Below, in pieces: positions 44,808 through 54,855 of a stretch of DNA of 64,000 bases. The stretch lies in the NCBI GenBank assembly GCA_963971285.1, contig OZ020264.1, positions 11,732,431 through 11,796,430 of the forward strand, given 5' to 3'. Positions within the stretch are counted from its first letter, which is position 1. Every line of letters starts with the position of its first letter. The notes beneath the pieces are model-generated. The model searched no databases, had not been told where the DNA came from, and worked only from the letters and a program-made list of their open reading frames with translations. Both the position numbers and the translations under genes were made by a program. The DNA comes from Astropecten irregularis (lineage: Eukaryota; Echinodermata; Asteroidea; Paxillosida; Astropectinidae).

Positions 44808-44948
44808 AAGGCAGCTCCTTACTTTTTGTCAAAGACATTTAGATTCGTGAGCAAAATTATCAAGGAAGATACAGTAACAGTTGATCATCTGTGAAATTCC
44901 CAGTCCCATACGGAGCCCACTTTTTGAGAGAACAGAGAAAAATGTTCA
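44808..44948 (-). repeat. Family A fragment
   Basis: TATCAAGGAAGATACAGTAA, TCATCTGTGAAATT and GCCCACTTTTTGAGA are the family A right half on the minus strand. Confidence 0.55.
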
Positions 44949-45525
44949 AGGTATTTTGAAATCAATCTCCAGGATTGGTCTCTGACTGTACGATACGGTA
45001 AAAAAAGAAAGGAGAAGAATAAGTCGTTCGCACGAGATAATATCTCATTTGAATGATATAACTCTGCATTTTTATGATTCGTTTGAACAAGATTTAAAAA
45101 ATGTCCCTTTGCGGGCTCCGTACAGCCCAAATAATTAGGAACATTTCAATATTAACTGCGGTTTGAAAACAGTGTGTAGGAAGTCCATTGCCAAAATCAT
45201 TCGCATCAATAAGCGTTCTGAATAGAGAATTACATGAGTTTTGTTCGGAATAGAAAATTACGTGGAAATAACCGCAACCCTTGTATAGGGGTGTGTGTAT
45301 AGTGACTATTACAATAGGCATTTTATTTATTGTAGGCGTTCTTCTTTTTTTTCTGAAGGTCAATGTACGCCAACGCTTTCAAATTCACAACGACGCATTA
45401 AATCAGAAGAAGTAAAAAAGGTTTGTTGTTTTTTGTTTGTTTAGATGGAATAGGGTTGACGTGACCGGATGGAACGTCCAAAATTTGAGGAAGTTCGCAT
45501 CGATGGTAATTATTTAACTGACCCT

Positions 45526-45935
45526 CAAAGGTACTGCCATACTTTGAGCTTTGGTACCACACCAAAACAGAAATCGTCACAGATTTACATATAACTTACA
45601 TGGTATAAAGATTGTGATGGTAGAAACATACCGTTAAAATGTTTCTGCCTTAAATGCTGTATTTATCAAAAAAAAGAGCAAAGCCAGTGACCAACATAAT
45701 TTTGGATCTTTTAAAGATCCAAAATGAAAGAGAAAAGACTGAAGAAATACTGTGGCTGTTTTTCGCTGTTTTCTCACAAAGTGGGCACCGTATCATGGCA
45801 CTGAAATTTTCACAGATGATTGTTATAATTATAAAAATCATATCAATATTATCATATTACTGTATCTTCCTTGGTAGTTTTGCCTATGAATCTGTATTTC
45901 TTAATTGGACAAAACCAAAGTATCATAATTATTAA
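45526..45935 (+). repeat. Family A MITE, near-complete
   Basis: It begins AAAGGTACTGCCATACTTTG and ends CCAAAGTATCATAATTATTAA. A 40-bp AT-rich insertion sits before CTGTATCTTCCTTGG. It is in the ABCG 5' region. Confidence 0.7.
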
Positions 45936-46392
45936 CTCGGGAAGGAGTATAAAAAAGGCCCTGTTTTGGTCTTGGTATTGTGGGAAATGTGCATGAATTA
46001 TCCGACGGTCCAATCAAACCCGAGGCAACTGCATGGAGGTAATATTATACCGACTGCGATGGGTGCCAGAGTACGTATCCCACGAAACAAACTGAAATTT
46101 CTCGATGACTCAACCGCCCCCCAAAAGCTTTTCTCCAATTCGCTTGGTATTAGATTCTCGCCTACAGCAGTGTATAGGTAACAGTGTTTAATTTTTCAAA
46201 CCAACCCATTCATTCAGTGTAAATAAAACGGCACTCAAATTTAAGATTGAAGTTCATGGACTTTCTCAATAAAATCAACAATCTGCAGGGCGGATAATGA
46301 AGTCTATAGTGTGTACAATTTGCTGAATGAGTTCTTATAACACTCACTGCTTCTTTTCTGGGGCACTGAGCCATTATGACAGAAATGTTGAG

Positions 46393-46757
46393 TTAAAGGT
46401 AGTACATATCATGCTTTGCTTTTTGTCAGAGAAATACAGATTTATGTGTAAATGAAATTTGTATCAAGGAAGATACAGCAACAGTCATCTGTCAAATTCA
46501 CAGTCCCTTACATACGGTGCCCTCTTTATGAGAAAATTGTCACAGGATTTTTAAAACTCTTTTCACCGTAACTTTGAATCTTTAAAAGATCAAAACTTTT
46601 TGGTCACTCTTTTAGTTTACTCTTTTCTGGACTAAGCAGCATTTCAGGCAGAACAATTTTAACGGTATGTTTCTACAATCACCATCTTAACCCTGTAAGT
46701 TATAGGTATATCAGTGAAGATTTACAGGTACATGTATGATACCAAAGTAGTACCTTG
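46393..46757 (-). repeat. Family A MITE, complete
   Basis: TTAAAGGTAGTACATATCAT at the left, and CCAAAGTAGTACCTTGAG at the right; interior in family A order, minus strand. Confidence 0.7.
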
Positions 46758-46792
46758 AGAGAAAATCTACACATTTTAGTTTTAATACATAC

Positions 46793-46990
46793 CTTGTTGG
46801 ACGTGAAATACACTGGAGGTCACGATCTGTCCTCTGTTTCGACCATAATAACACTTCAAAGGAAAACCTGTTCTTCTCGCAATGAAACTTCTCGAGTAGT
46901 GAGTAAAACGTTGTACCGTGTCAGAAGTAGCGAGCGCTGCTGCATCGTTCGTGTACTGGCGCCATATGGCATGAGGTTAAAAATCATACG
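46793..46990 (-). other. Possible non-coding first exon of the ABCG gene
   Basis: On the minus strand the segment ends CCAACAAG|GTATGT at 46793, a good donor, and the first ABCG coding exon has an acceptor at about 44730. Joining them leaves an in-frame TGA before the ATG at 44726, so the exon would be untranslated. The upstream limit is a guess. Elsewhere in 44730-48118 I see repeats but no other exon. Confidence 0.3.
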
Positions 46991-47679
46991 TTTGGAATTT
47001 CTGTTCTGTAGTGTCTCTAAGGTACTACGGAAGCAGTCATCTGTGTCAAAATTCGAGTTAGGTCATTTCCCCCTCCCCCTTAGTACCACCCTTGTCATTA
47101 TAAACTTCAATCTCCCCTAAGAGTTTACCTGACAATCGTTTGGTAATGGTCGTGTGTGCATTGTGACTTCACGTTTCCATTCGACAAGGCCGTTGTGGGA
47201 TTTGATGTCTTTTGTGTTGGCCAGATGACGTGAAAGATTGGGCGGGCAGCCAGAATCTAGAATCAACAAACATCGGGCCGTTTAGACAAGATTGACATGT
47301 GCCACCATTGTTTTTTCTGTCTTTTTTTTTCAGTGGAAGCCTTGTAATCGTACAATAATAAGAGGATAGGAATAAACACATGGACATCGGTGCATATAAG
47401 GACTGACGTATTGCATGCATTTTTGGTATGTGGTTGAACTTGAAATTGGGAAAGGCCTATAGTAAAATTGTTTGAACATCAAAGTTGTTAATCATTGCCA
47501 ATGTTTGTTTCTATACAGACATTGTAGTGAGGGCAGTAACATGCGTATCGTATTATGACATAAATTATGAGCCTTCAACACAAAAGGGCAATAGGGGATC
47601 TTTTGTGTGGAGGTAAACTTAAAGTGCTCCGTAATGAAGGCCCCTATTATTATTATTATGGCTCAAAGGCAAGGGCAAA

Positions 47680-47876
47680 TTTCATGGAACTGTTTAGCTC
47701 AAAAACAAAACAATGCTTAGCACAACATGTCTTGCCCAATAAAACAAACCACTATTAGAAATTCTATTAATTTTGGTATTCATGGAAATTTGGTTGTCAA
47801 TCCTGTTTTTTATTAAGACAAAAAATGTCATGGTTAGCAAATTTTTATGCTAAGCAGGGCCGTGAAATTGGCCCAA
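47680..47876 (+). repeat. Family C element
   Basis: GGGCAAATTTCATGGAACTG begins the block and CAGGGCCGTGAAATTGGCCC ends it. One arm of family E (GGCCTGACGCGTTTCGATCT) follows at about 47918-47950. Confidence 0.65.
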
Positions 47877-48118
47877 GTTCTGATGAGCTTTAATAATTTC
47901 TTGCTTGGAGTAAAGGGGGCCTGACGCGTTTCGATCTTTATCGAAGGCCTGAGCAAGTTTTCAGTAGGATTACTTGTATTAATCATTTCTTGTGCAATCG
48001 AAATGTCTTTTTAGAGCCACCATAGAATTCTTTCTAATTTTATATCGCAAATCTAGACGTCATTAATAGGATCAATACAGTAGTTGAATTGGCACCAGAC
48101 TATTTTGGTAAAATCAAG

Positions 48119-51100
48119 ATGGCAGCCTCCATGATGTTGAAGCAAATCGGTTTCGTCGGTGTGTATAAATTATGAAATTGTGGATATTGTGCTTATGATA
48201 TCTTGTCATTTTAGTATAAATGCGTGTCTAGGGACCGAGTACTAAATGCAGCAGTCAGTGACAGTCAAACTAAGTCTAAGGCCGTGTCCCAAATCTCTGC
48301 ACTCTGGCTGCGGCTGCAAATCACACACACACACCAATGACAGCCACTAGCCAGTGACTGCAGCCGTTTCCATAGACTTGTGTGCTATTTGCAGTCGCAG
48401 CCAGAGAATTGGGACATGGCCTCACTGAGTGAGTGACAGAATTTTATGTCGTGCAACTGTAAATACTAGCCAAGGCCTAGGCCTAACAAAAAAGCAAAAA
48501 GGTGTTTTTTTTCTGCATTCCATGGCAAACCATGTCATTTATGACTTAATAATGTTTTTTGTTTGTTTCATTTGTGATTGTACACATAGTCTTACTTTTT
48601 TCGTGAATTAAACAGGCTGTTTTTGTTTCTTTCATTTCATTTTCCTTTCAGATATTGGAGTGAATTTAACTGGTAAGTTAATCTTGCTGGCCGGGATTGA
48701 GTTTAGATTAATTAACATCCAGTCCCCACTGTGGTAATGTGTGGTAAGCAGCTCTTGTCTTGTGTGGTAGCCAGAGGGTTGGGGTAAACTTTATCTTCAA
48801 AATAAAATGTAATTTTGTGTACATGTGTTGACGTTGCAGATTCTATGTTCAGGGGAGTCTACCATGGAACCCAGAAACACAAGGGTAAGACTAAAAAGAG
48901 ATTTAACTTTACAGTTAAAGGTATCATCATACTTTTATTAATTTGATAGAATTGCTGCAGTCTGTTCGTAATTTGATTTGTAGTGGAATATAAACAAACT
49001 TGTGAAATTTTCAGCTCAATTGACCATTGGAAACAGCAGCGAAAGACTGTGAGATGATTGTAATTGTGACGTTTTGATCTCGGAGATAAAAACTGTTTTC
49101 AGTCTTTTGTTTAATACTCATTTCTGGAGAATAGCATTTTAGCCAGAAACATTTTAACGGTAAGAGTTGTGTGTACCAGGTCTATCTTTATACACTGTAA
49201 GTTATACGTAAATCTGTGAACATTTCTGTTTTGCTTTCCTATGTATAAAAGTCTTATACATGTAGTACCTTTAACCAAATGAAATCATGAATTCTTCCAT
49301 ATTTTGGGGGCTTTTTACTGAGATGATGATTTTGTGTCTTTCAGATGATTTCATCGACATTTTGCAAAGAGCCTTTGATGTGGGGGTCAAAAAGGTAAAG
49401 TTGATGCTGTAATTTTTGTTACAAATAGCACAATATTTTTGAAGATGTTTTTTTCGTTTTATGTAGGAAGCCAGGCCAGGCCTGGGCCTTCAGGCCTGTA
49501 ATCCTCCTCTTGTCAGCCCTGAACTTCACTACAATAGAGCTGCTTAAAATCTGTCAATCAGGTTTATGCCAACTATGATCCAGGACACAGCAGGGGCTTG
49601 CAGTTGATAGTTCAAGGCTAGGGATTATAGAAGCCCACACCCCAGGCAAAGCCCAGGCCTGGCCTGGCTTTTCAGTGGCTGGGCCAGACTAGTATTTAAG
49701 TTTCTCTGCTTTTGCTTTCTCTTTGCAGATGTTTATCACTGGTAACAATCTTGAGGACAGCAAGGCAGCAGTGGAACTGGCCAAGACAAATGGTAGGTCA
49801 CCACCAGGGGACCAGGTTTTTTTTTTACAAAGATAGCAAATAAGAGGTTACCAGTCATGATTCCATTGGTACTTGGCAAATGTTTGCCCCGCATGAAAAA
49901 GTGACGCAGAGCAAGCATTATTTCAATGAGGCAATTTCATCAATGAAAGTTACAAAAAAAAAAATGGTGTTTGCTGTGTATACAATTGCTGACCTCAGCA
50001 AAATTGAATCAATTTTTGGTTTGATGTGTCTAGTTTTTTATGAGAGGAATCTACTTACTGCCTTTTGCATTCTGTCTTTAACCTGTAACCTCATATTGAC
50101 CTTTGACCTCCAGAGGCTTTGTATAGCACGGTCGGTTGCCATCCCACGCGGTGCAAGGAGTTTGATGAGGCTGCAGGGGGTCCTGATGAATATTCATCGT
50201 CGTTGCTGAGCCTTGCACAGACGAACAAGGATAAAGTCATAGCCATAGGGGAATGCGGTCTAGGTAAGCCCTTTTATTCTGGATGGCAATTTTGTGTAAT
50301 TCTGTGAAATAATTATAAATCTTTTGGTATACCATCCGCCATTACTGCAGTGTCCCCGCCCGCCTTTTGTCCGGTACTGAAAGAATTTACGCTCCGTTTA
50401 TGAAACGGAGGCTCAGGCTCAGGCTCCAGCTCTGTCATCCATGTTGAAAATATAGGTTGTGGTTTTCATTGAAGCTGAAGCTCTGTTTTCCTTTTCAAAC
50501 CAGAGAATCTACTTCCGAACCGCAGCCAAAAGCCTCTATTTTGATACCTGTATTTCAGAATGGATTCACGAAATGGAGCCGGAGCCTGAGACGGAGCCCG
50601 ATCCTCCATTTCGTAAACGCCCATACAGTTATCTTTGACTTGACTTGTCTTGTTCTTGATTCTATCAACTTGCAGATTATGACCGACTCCATTTCTGCCC
50701 AAAGGAACAACAGCTGAAGTGAGTATCCACGATTTGTAGTTGGTCCACAGCCACACCAAGGCATAGACACATCCGTACCAATGGGAGACTTTGGAGAACC
50801 GGTCTTCAAGTCAACAGCGCATGCGCACGCACAGGCGCAAAACAACGCGCGCATGCTCACAATCTCATGCGCGTGAGCTGTTGACTCGAAGACCGGTCCT
50901 CCAAAGTCTCCCATTCCAACAAACTGTCACAGCTGGAGTCTGTTGAAGTTTGTCAGGTTCGGTACCAATCACTACCAAACCTGTGACCAACTGTTGAAGT
51001 TTGTTGGAGTCAGTATGCTACATAGTACTGTACAAGGGACTAGGGGGTTAGGGTTAATTACATTCATTGTAAAAGTGTCGCACACTAATGTTCACGTTTG

Positions 51101-53600
51101 CCTGGTTTTTCTTTCAAACAGATACTTTGAGAAGCAGCTTGATCTTGCTGAACAGACCAAACTACCCCTATTCCTTCACTGCAGAAATTCCCACAGCGAT
51201 TTCACAGGTACAAAGAATCATCCAAATAATCTGTCATCTCCAGCATTTGGGTGAAAAAAAATAATACAAGTAATCAAACTTCTGAAAACTGCTCATCAGC
51301 CAAATTGACCTGATGATAATGCTTGGAGTTAGGAGGGCCTGACGCGTTTCGTTCCTAGCAGGATCTTTATCGAAGGCTAAATAAAATAAAAATGTATTTG
51401 GGATAAGAATTATAAAGAATCTGTCTAATTTCACAGGATAGTCCTTTTTGTTTCCCAATTTTGTTTCAAGTGACCGAGAGAATCTCGTAATAGTTCATTT
51501 CTTTGGCTATCATTATTTTGTTCTTCTTTTGATCTTTTGAATTTGATCTTTTCTCTCCAACAGACATTCTTCAAAGGAACCGGGACAAGTTTGTTGGAGG
51601 AGTTGTAAGTCTTTCTTAATGATAATAATATTAAACAAATAAATAATTACCACTACGGGCGATTCACAATAGTGCGCCACCATGAGTTCTCAACGCGTTG
51701 ACCAATCACAATGTGCGTAATTAATTTTGTCGACAAACTGCGCATGTGGAAAGATGCGCAGTTTGTCAACAAATTGTCCAAAGCGTTGCAAACTCATGGT
51801 TGCGCACTATTGTGAAACGCCCGTATTAGAATGGGCACTTCCTTAGACAGAGTGTCAAAAAGTGTGCACCGTATGAGGCTGGAAATTTCACAGATGACTG
51901 TTACTGTATCTTGCTTGATTTTTGCCCATGAATCTGCATTTTCTTTTTTTCTGTACCATTATTTCCAACCCATGCAAAAACCTTTAACATTCATACACTC
52001 CTTCCTTTACTCAGGTGCATACATTTGACGGCACGAAAGAAGAGGCATCTGCATTACTAGACATGGGTCTACATATTGGCATTAACGGATGGTAAGTATG
52101 TAAACACTGGTCATTTTTGCAAAAGTCTTTTTTCAGATGAATGTTATTTTTTTTTGGAGATTGCCTGGAACTGGTTGCCCTTTTGTGACATGGGCCTTTG
52201 CAGGCAGTTTGTAAGGCATCTTTACGTCATTGAAAAGTGAACAAAGAAAAATTACCTGGAGCGGGATTCGGACCAGCAACCTCCGGATAACCGCACCAAC
52301 TCTCTTACCAACTGAGCTACCCAACACTTCATACTTTTTTAGGGCTGGGTAGCTCAGTTGGTAAGAGCGCCGGAACGTTGTTCCAGAGGTCGCTGGTTCG
52401 AATCTCGCTCCAGTCGATTTTTCGTTGTTCAATTTTCAATGACTTTAATATCTTCAAAGAATTTCTCAATGTTTTTTATCCCCAAGGTGCTTAAGGTGCT
52501 ACATTGTATTTTCATGAAATCACCTACCTCAACTAATTTGTTTTGGAATTACGGTCGTAATTGTCTTTTCGCTTTCTCTTCTCTAATAAGTTCTCTGAAG
52601 ACTGCCGCCAACATCGAGGCCATGTGTTCAGTCCCTAGCGAGCGACTGCTCATCGAAACAGGTCAGTGATTGTTTGAATTACGGCAAAGTTGATCTTATT
52701 TTCCAATAATGTCTGTCATATAAGAAGCAGTAGTCGCTAGACAACATTCCATGGTTTTGCTTACAATAGAGATCGATTGGATTCGAACCCACGATCTGTA
52801 GATTGACCACGAGACCTTGAGTACGACATGCTAGACCACTATAGGCCACGGCACTCCATTCACTTAAGAGTTTGTTTTCCTTCTGGTTTGCATTTTTACC
52901 GGAGCAGATGCACCCTGGTGCGAGATAAGGCCGAGTCACGCCGGTTCCAAGCACATCAAGACGACGTACCCGTGCAAGAAGAAAGAGAAATGGGAACAAG
53001 GCTACTGTGTCAAGAGCAGAAATGAACCTTGCCATATCATGTAAGTCTAGTACCAAACATCCTCACTGCACAAATGACCCAACAAAAATGTGCATTGCTG
53101 TGGCTGACCGGTCCCGGGGCCAGTCTTATAGAGCTGCAACCAAATGCACAACAAAGTCTTGGTTGTAGAAAAAATAATAAACTGTCCATTAAATTGTAAT
53201 CCTGTAACCTTTCATAAATAGTAAGCGAAGCCCATCGTGCTAAGCGGATTACATTTGCTAAAGCCCCTTCACACCAGGCCTTGTGTAAAGTTGCATAGCG
53301 TTGCGTAGCGACTACGCTCCACTATGCTGTTCCTACGCTAGTCTACACTGGCTTTATTGTACAGAATTTACAGACATTGTTGGCTATGTTGCAACCTGAG
53401 AAACAGTACATGGGGTTCACTCAAAGAGGACGGGGCTTTTTAATCAATATTTGTTTGTTTGTTTGTTTATTTGTTTACTGTTTGTCTTCACACCTAGACA
53501 AGTCCTTGAGGTCATGGCGGCTGCCAGGGGAGAGGATATGGAGGAGCTGGCCAAGACAATGTACGAGAATACCGAGAAGCTGTTCTTGAGGGATAGGTGA
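48119..53600 (+). CDS. TATDN1: TATDN1, TatD-family metal-dependent DNase, 307 aa, 13 exons
   Basis: Exons: 48119-48158, 48652-48672, 48840-48884, 49345-49394, 49729-49792, 50114-50263, 50676-50718, 51122-51207, 51564-51604, 52015-52091, 52591-52661, 52908-53040, 53498-53600; all phases fit. The order of conserved blocks is that of animal TATDN1: FVDIGVNLTD (12-21), VGCHPTRC (80-87), GECGLDYD (119-126), LFLHCRNSH (154-162), [14 protein letters not shown] (178 onward), IETDAPWC (227-234). These carry the Asp, Glu and His ligands of the two-metal site of this TIM-barrel hydrolase family, which acts on DNA ends and has been tied to DNA fragmentation and chromosome segregation. The start [12 protein letters not shown] is about ten residues longer than I expect for the human protein (297 aa). 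Exon 2 is only 21 nt. No missing catalytic residue is seen. The gene is divergent from ABCG. Confidence 0.97.
48283..48424. repeat. Foldback with GGCCRTGTCCCAAWTCTCTG ends
   Basis: GGCCGTGTCCCAAATCTCTG and CTCTGGCTGCGGCTGCAAAT at the left pair with ATTTGCAGTCGCAGCCAGAG and ATTGGGACATGGCC at the right. TATDN1 intron 1. Confidence 0.75.
48915..49274 (-). repeat. Third-type family B MITE, complete, TTAA-flanked
   Basis: TTAAAGGTATCATCATACTT at the left and GTACCTTTAA at the right. The left part has TGCTGCAGTCTGTTCGTAAT and GTGAAATTTTCAGCTC, as at 9876 and 56965; the right part shares the family A/B GTAAGTTATACGTAAATCTG block. It starts 30 bp after the donor of exon 48840-48884. Confidence 0.7.
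49470..49690 (+). repeat. CAGGCCTGG-rich foldback
   Basis: AGGCCAGGCCTGGGCCTTCA at the left and CAAAGCCCAGGCCTGGCCTG at the right are inverted. The interior has GTCAATCAGGTTTATGCC and TGATCCAGGACACAGCAGGG. TATDN1 intron 4. Confidence 0.65.
50393..50632 (-). repeat. Family F element, complete
   Basis: CGTTTATGAAACGGAGGCTC at the left and CCTCCATTTCGTAAACGCCC at the right are inverted ends; the core has GAAGCTGAAGCTCTGTTTTC and GAACCGCAGCCAAAAGCCTC. It ends 44 bp before TATDN1 exon 50676-50718. Confidence 0.8.
50778..50917. repeat. Family H hairpin
   Basis: CCAATGGGAGACTTTGGAGA at the left and CTCCAAAGTCTCCCATT at the right; ACCGGTCTTCAAGTCAACAG pairs with CTGTTGACTCGAAGACCGGT. The centre is rich in CGCGCGCATGC. 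It starts 60 bp downstream of the TATDN1 exon 50676-50718 donor. Confidence 0.85.
51318..51385 (+). repeat. Family E single arm
   Basis: CTTGGAGTTAGGAGGGCCTG and CGTTTCGTTCCTAGCAGGAT, then TTATCGAAGGCTAAA. TATDN1 intron 8. Confidence 0.55.
51655..51824. repeat. Family G foldback, complete
   Basis: ACGGGCGATTCACAATAGTG at the left and CACTATTGTGAAACGCCCGT at the right. The interior has TTGACCAATCACAATGTGCG. It starts 50 bp downstream of the TATDN1 exon 51564-51604 donor. Confidence 0.85.
52226..52443. repeat. Head-to-head pair of tRNA-like SINE units (family T)
   Basis: A minus-strand unit (about 52256-52327) and a plus-strand unit (about 52343-52415) face each other across about 15-20 bp. 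The plus unit folds as a tRNA: a seven-pair acceptor stem GGCTGGG/TCCAGTC (two wobbles), D stem GCTC/GAGC, a mostly paired anticodon stem and a T arm GGTTCGAATC. The outward tails read TTTTTCGTTGTTCAATTTTC and its counterpart AAAGTGAACAAAG. TATDN1 intron between exons 52015-52091 and 52591-52661. Confidence 0.78.
52763..52855 (-). repeat. Second tRNA-derived SINE head
   Basis: On the minus strand it reads TATAGTGGTCTAGCATG (A-box-like) and GTGGGTTCGAATCCAAT (B-box-like), about 45 bp apart. The sequence between differs from family T, so it is a separate tRNA-like lineage. Confidence 0.5.
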
Positions 53601-53774
53601 GGCATGAAGACCTAGTACCAAGCAGGGACACCATCAACAGCATCCTTCGAATCTGGAGACCCCGGAATCACTTTCAGGGCCGTGTCGCACAAGGCAATTT
53701 TCGGCAGGCAGCTCGGAGGCAGCCAACTACACCGCCACAAGCGAAAAGAATAATGTCCTTTTATTTTTCTGTTT

Positions 53775-53876
53775 GGATTAGGAGGGCCTGACGCTTCGAT
53801 CCTAGCAGGATCTTTAACAAAGGCTAAAAGGAAAGCCTTTGGGAAAGATCCTCAAGCCCTCCTAACTCTAAGCATT
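53775..53876. repeat. Family E hairpin
   Basis: TTAGGAGGGCCTGACGCTTC and GATCCTAGCAGGATCTTT pair with AAAGATCCT and AAGCCCTCCTAACTCTAAGC. It lies in the TATDN1 3' flank. Confidence 0.7.
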
Positions 53877-54302
53877 TCTTATATTCTAGGTCATTATTTT
53901 GGCTGATGAGCAGTTTGCTGCAGTTTATTTTCCTTATCTTAGTTTATGTTCCTGTCAGTTTCTCTACTATCCCCAAGAAGATTAGATGAGAACATTAAAG
54001 GTGAGGTTAGTTCCTTTTAGACATTGCCTAGAACTGATTACCTGTACAATACATTGCCTCATGTGGCATGGCCTTTAAGCTTCCCAAATCAAGTTTTCAA
54101 ATCATTGTTTTTAGTCTTTGGTAGTGTTCCTCTTGTAGGAATCTCTTTTGTTGTCTTTTCAAATAAAACTTTGGAGCCATTTGCAACTCAAAAAGTTGGA
54201 GAAATTTGCAACAAAAATCAATTTACTTTATTCTAATCAAATTTTTAGAATTCAGATGTAAAACTTGTATTTTTTTGGCAGGGGATGTTTGGATAATGAA
54301 GA

Positions 54303-54308
54303 AATAAA
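54303..54308 (+). terminator. Possible poly(A) signal of TATDN1
   Basis: AATAAA lies about 700 bp after the TATDN1 stop; another is at about 54163. The rest of 53601-54855 holds a family E hairpin, a CAGGCC-repeat piece (54490-54628) and a family C copy. Confidence 0.3.
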
Positions 54309-54624
54309 TTTATCTTTAAATGATCATGCAATTTATTGTTCTTGGTCTTGTTTAATGTTACAGTATTCAAGCATTTTTGAGCAAAGTAGTCGTAGTTCCT
54401 CTGAGAACTTGGAATGCTCTACTTATAGTAAGGTCACATAAGGCTGTCATTGACATTGCATACACCTTAGGGAGAGAAATGTTAATTGGGCCAAGCCACT
54501 GGAAAGCCAGGCCAGTCCTATTATATGCTTTGCCTTGGGTCTTGGGCTTCTAAAATCCCATGCCTTGGACTATCAACTCCAAGCCCCTGCTGTGTCCTGA
54601 TACATAGTTGGCATTAAACCTGAT

Positions 54625-54803
54625 TGACAGTTAAGCACAAAAAATTGCTTAGCACAAAATGTCTTACTCAATAAAACGAACCACCATCAGAAGTGATACA
54701 CAACACACGGAATTTTGGTTGTCAATCCTGTTTTTTATTAACACAGAAATTTAATGGTTAACATTTTTTGTGTGCTAAGCAGGGCCGTGAAATTGGCCCC
54801 ACC
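54625..54803 (+). repeat. Family C element, truncated left end
   Basis: AAGCACAAAAAATTGCTTAG, GTTGTCAATCCTGTTTTTTA and CAGGGCCGTGAAATTGGCCC are in family order. It contains TTTATT (AATAAA on the minus strand) near 54736, about 120 bp past the stop of the CXorf65-like gene. Confidence 0.65.
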
Positions 54804-54855
54804 CTTTCCTTAAGTCACAGCCCTGCCTACAAATCACGCCCCAGCCCCTGTCTTT

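Noticed and set aside
52343-52415. A functional tRNA gene
   Set aside because: Mismatch pairs in the anticodon and T stems, C at position 33, and a SINE tail shared with other copies point to a tRNA-derived repeat.
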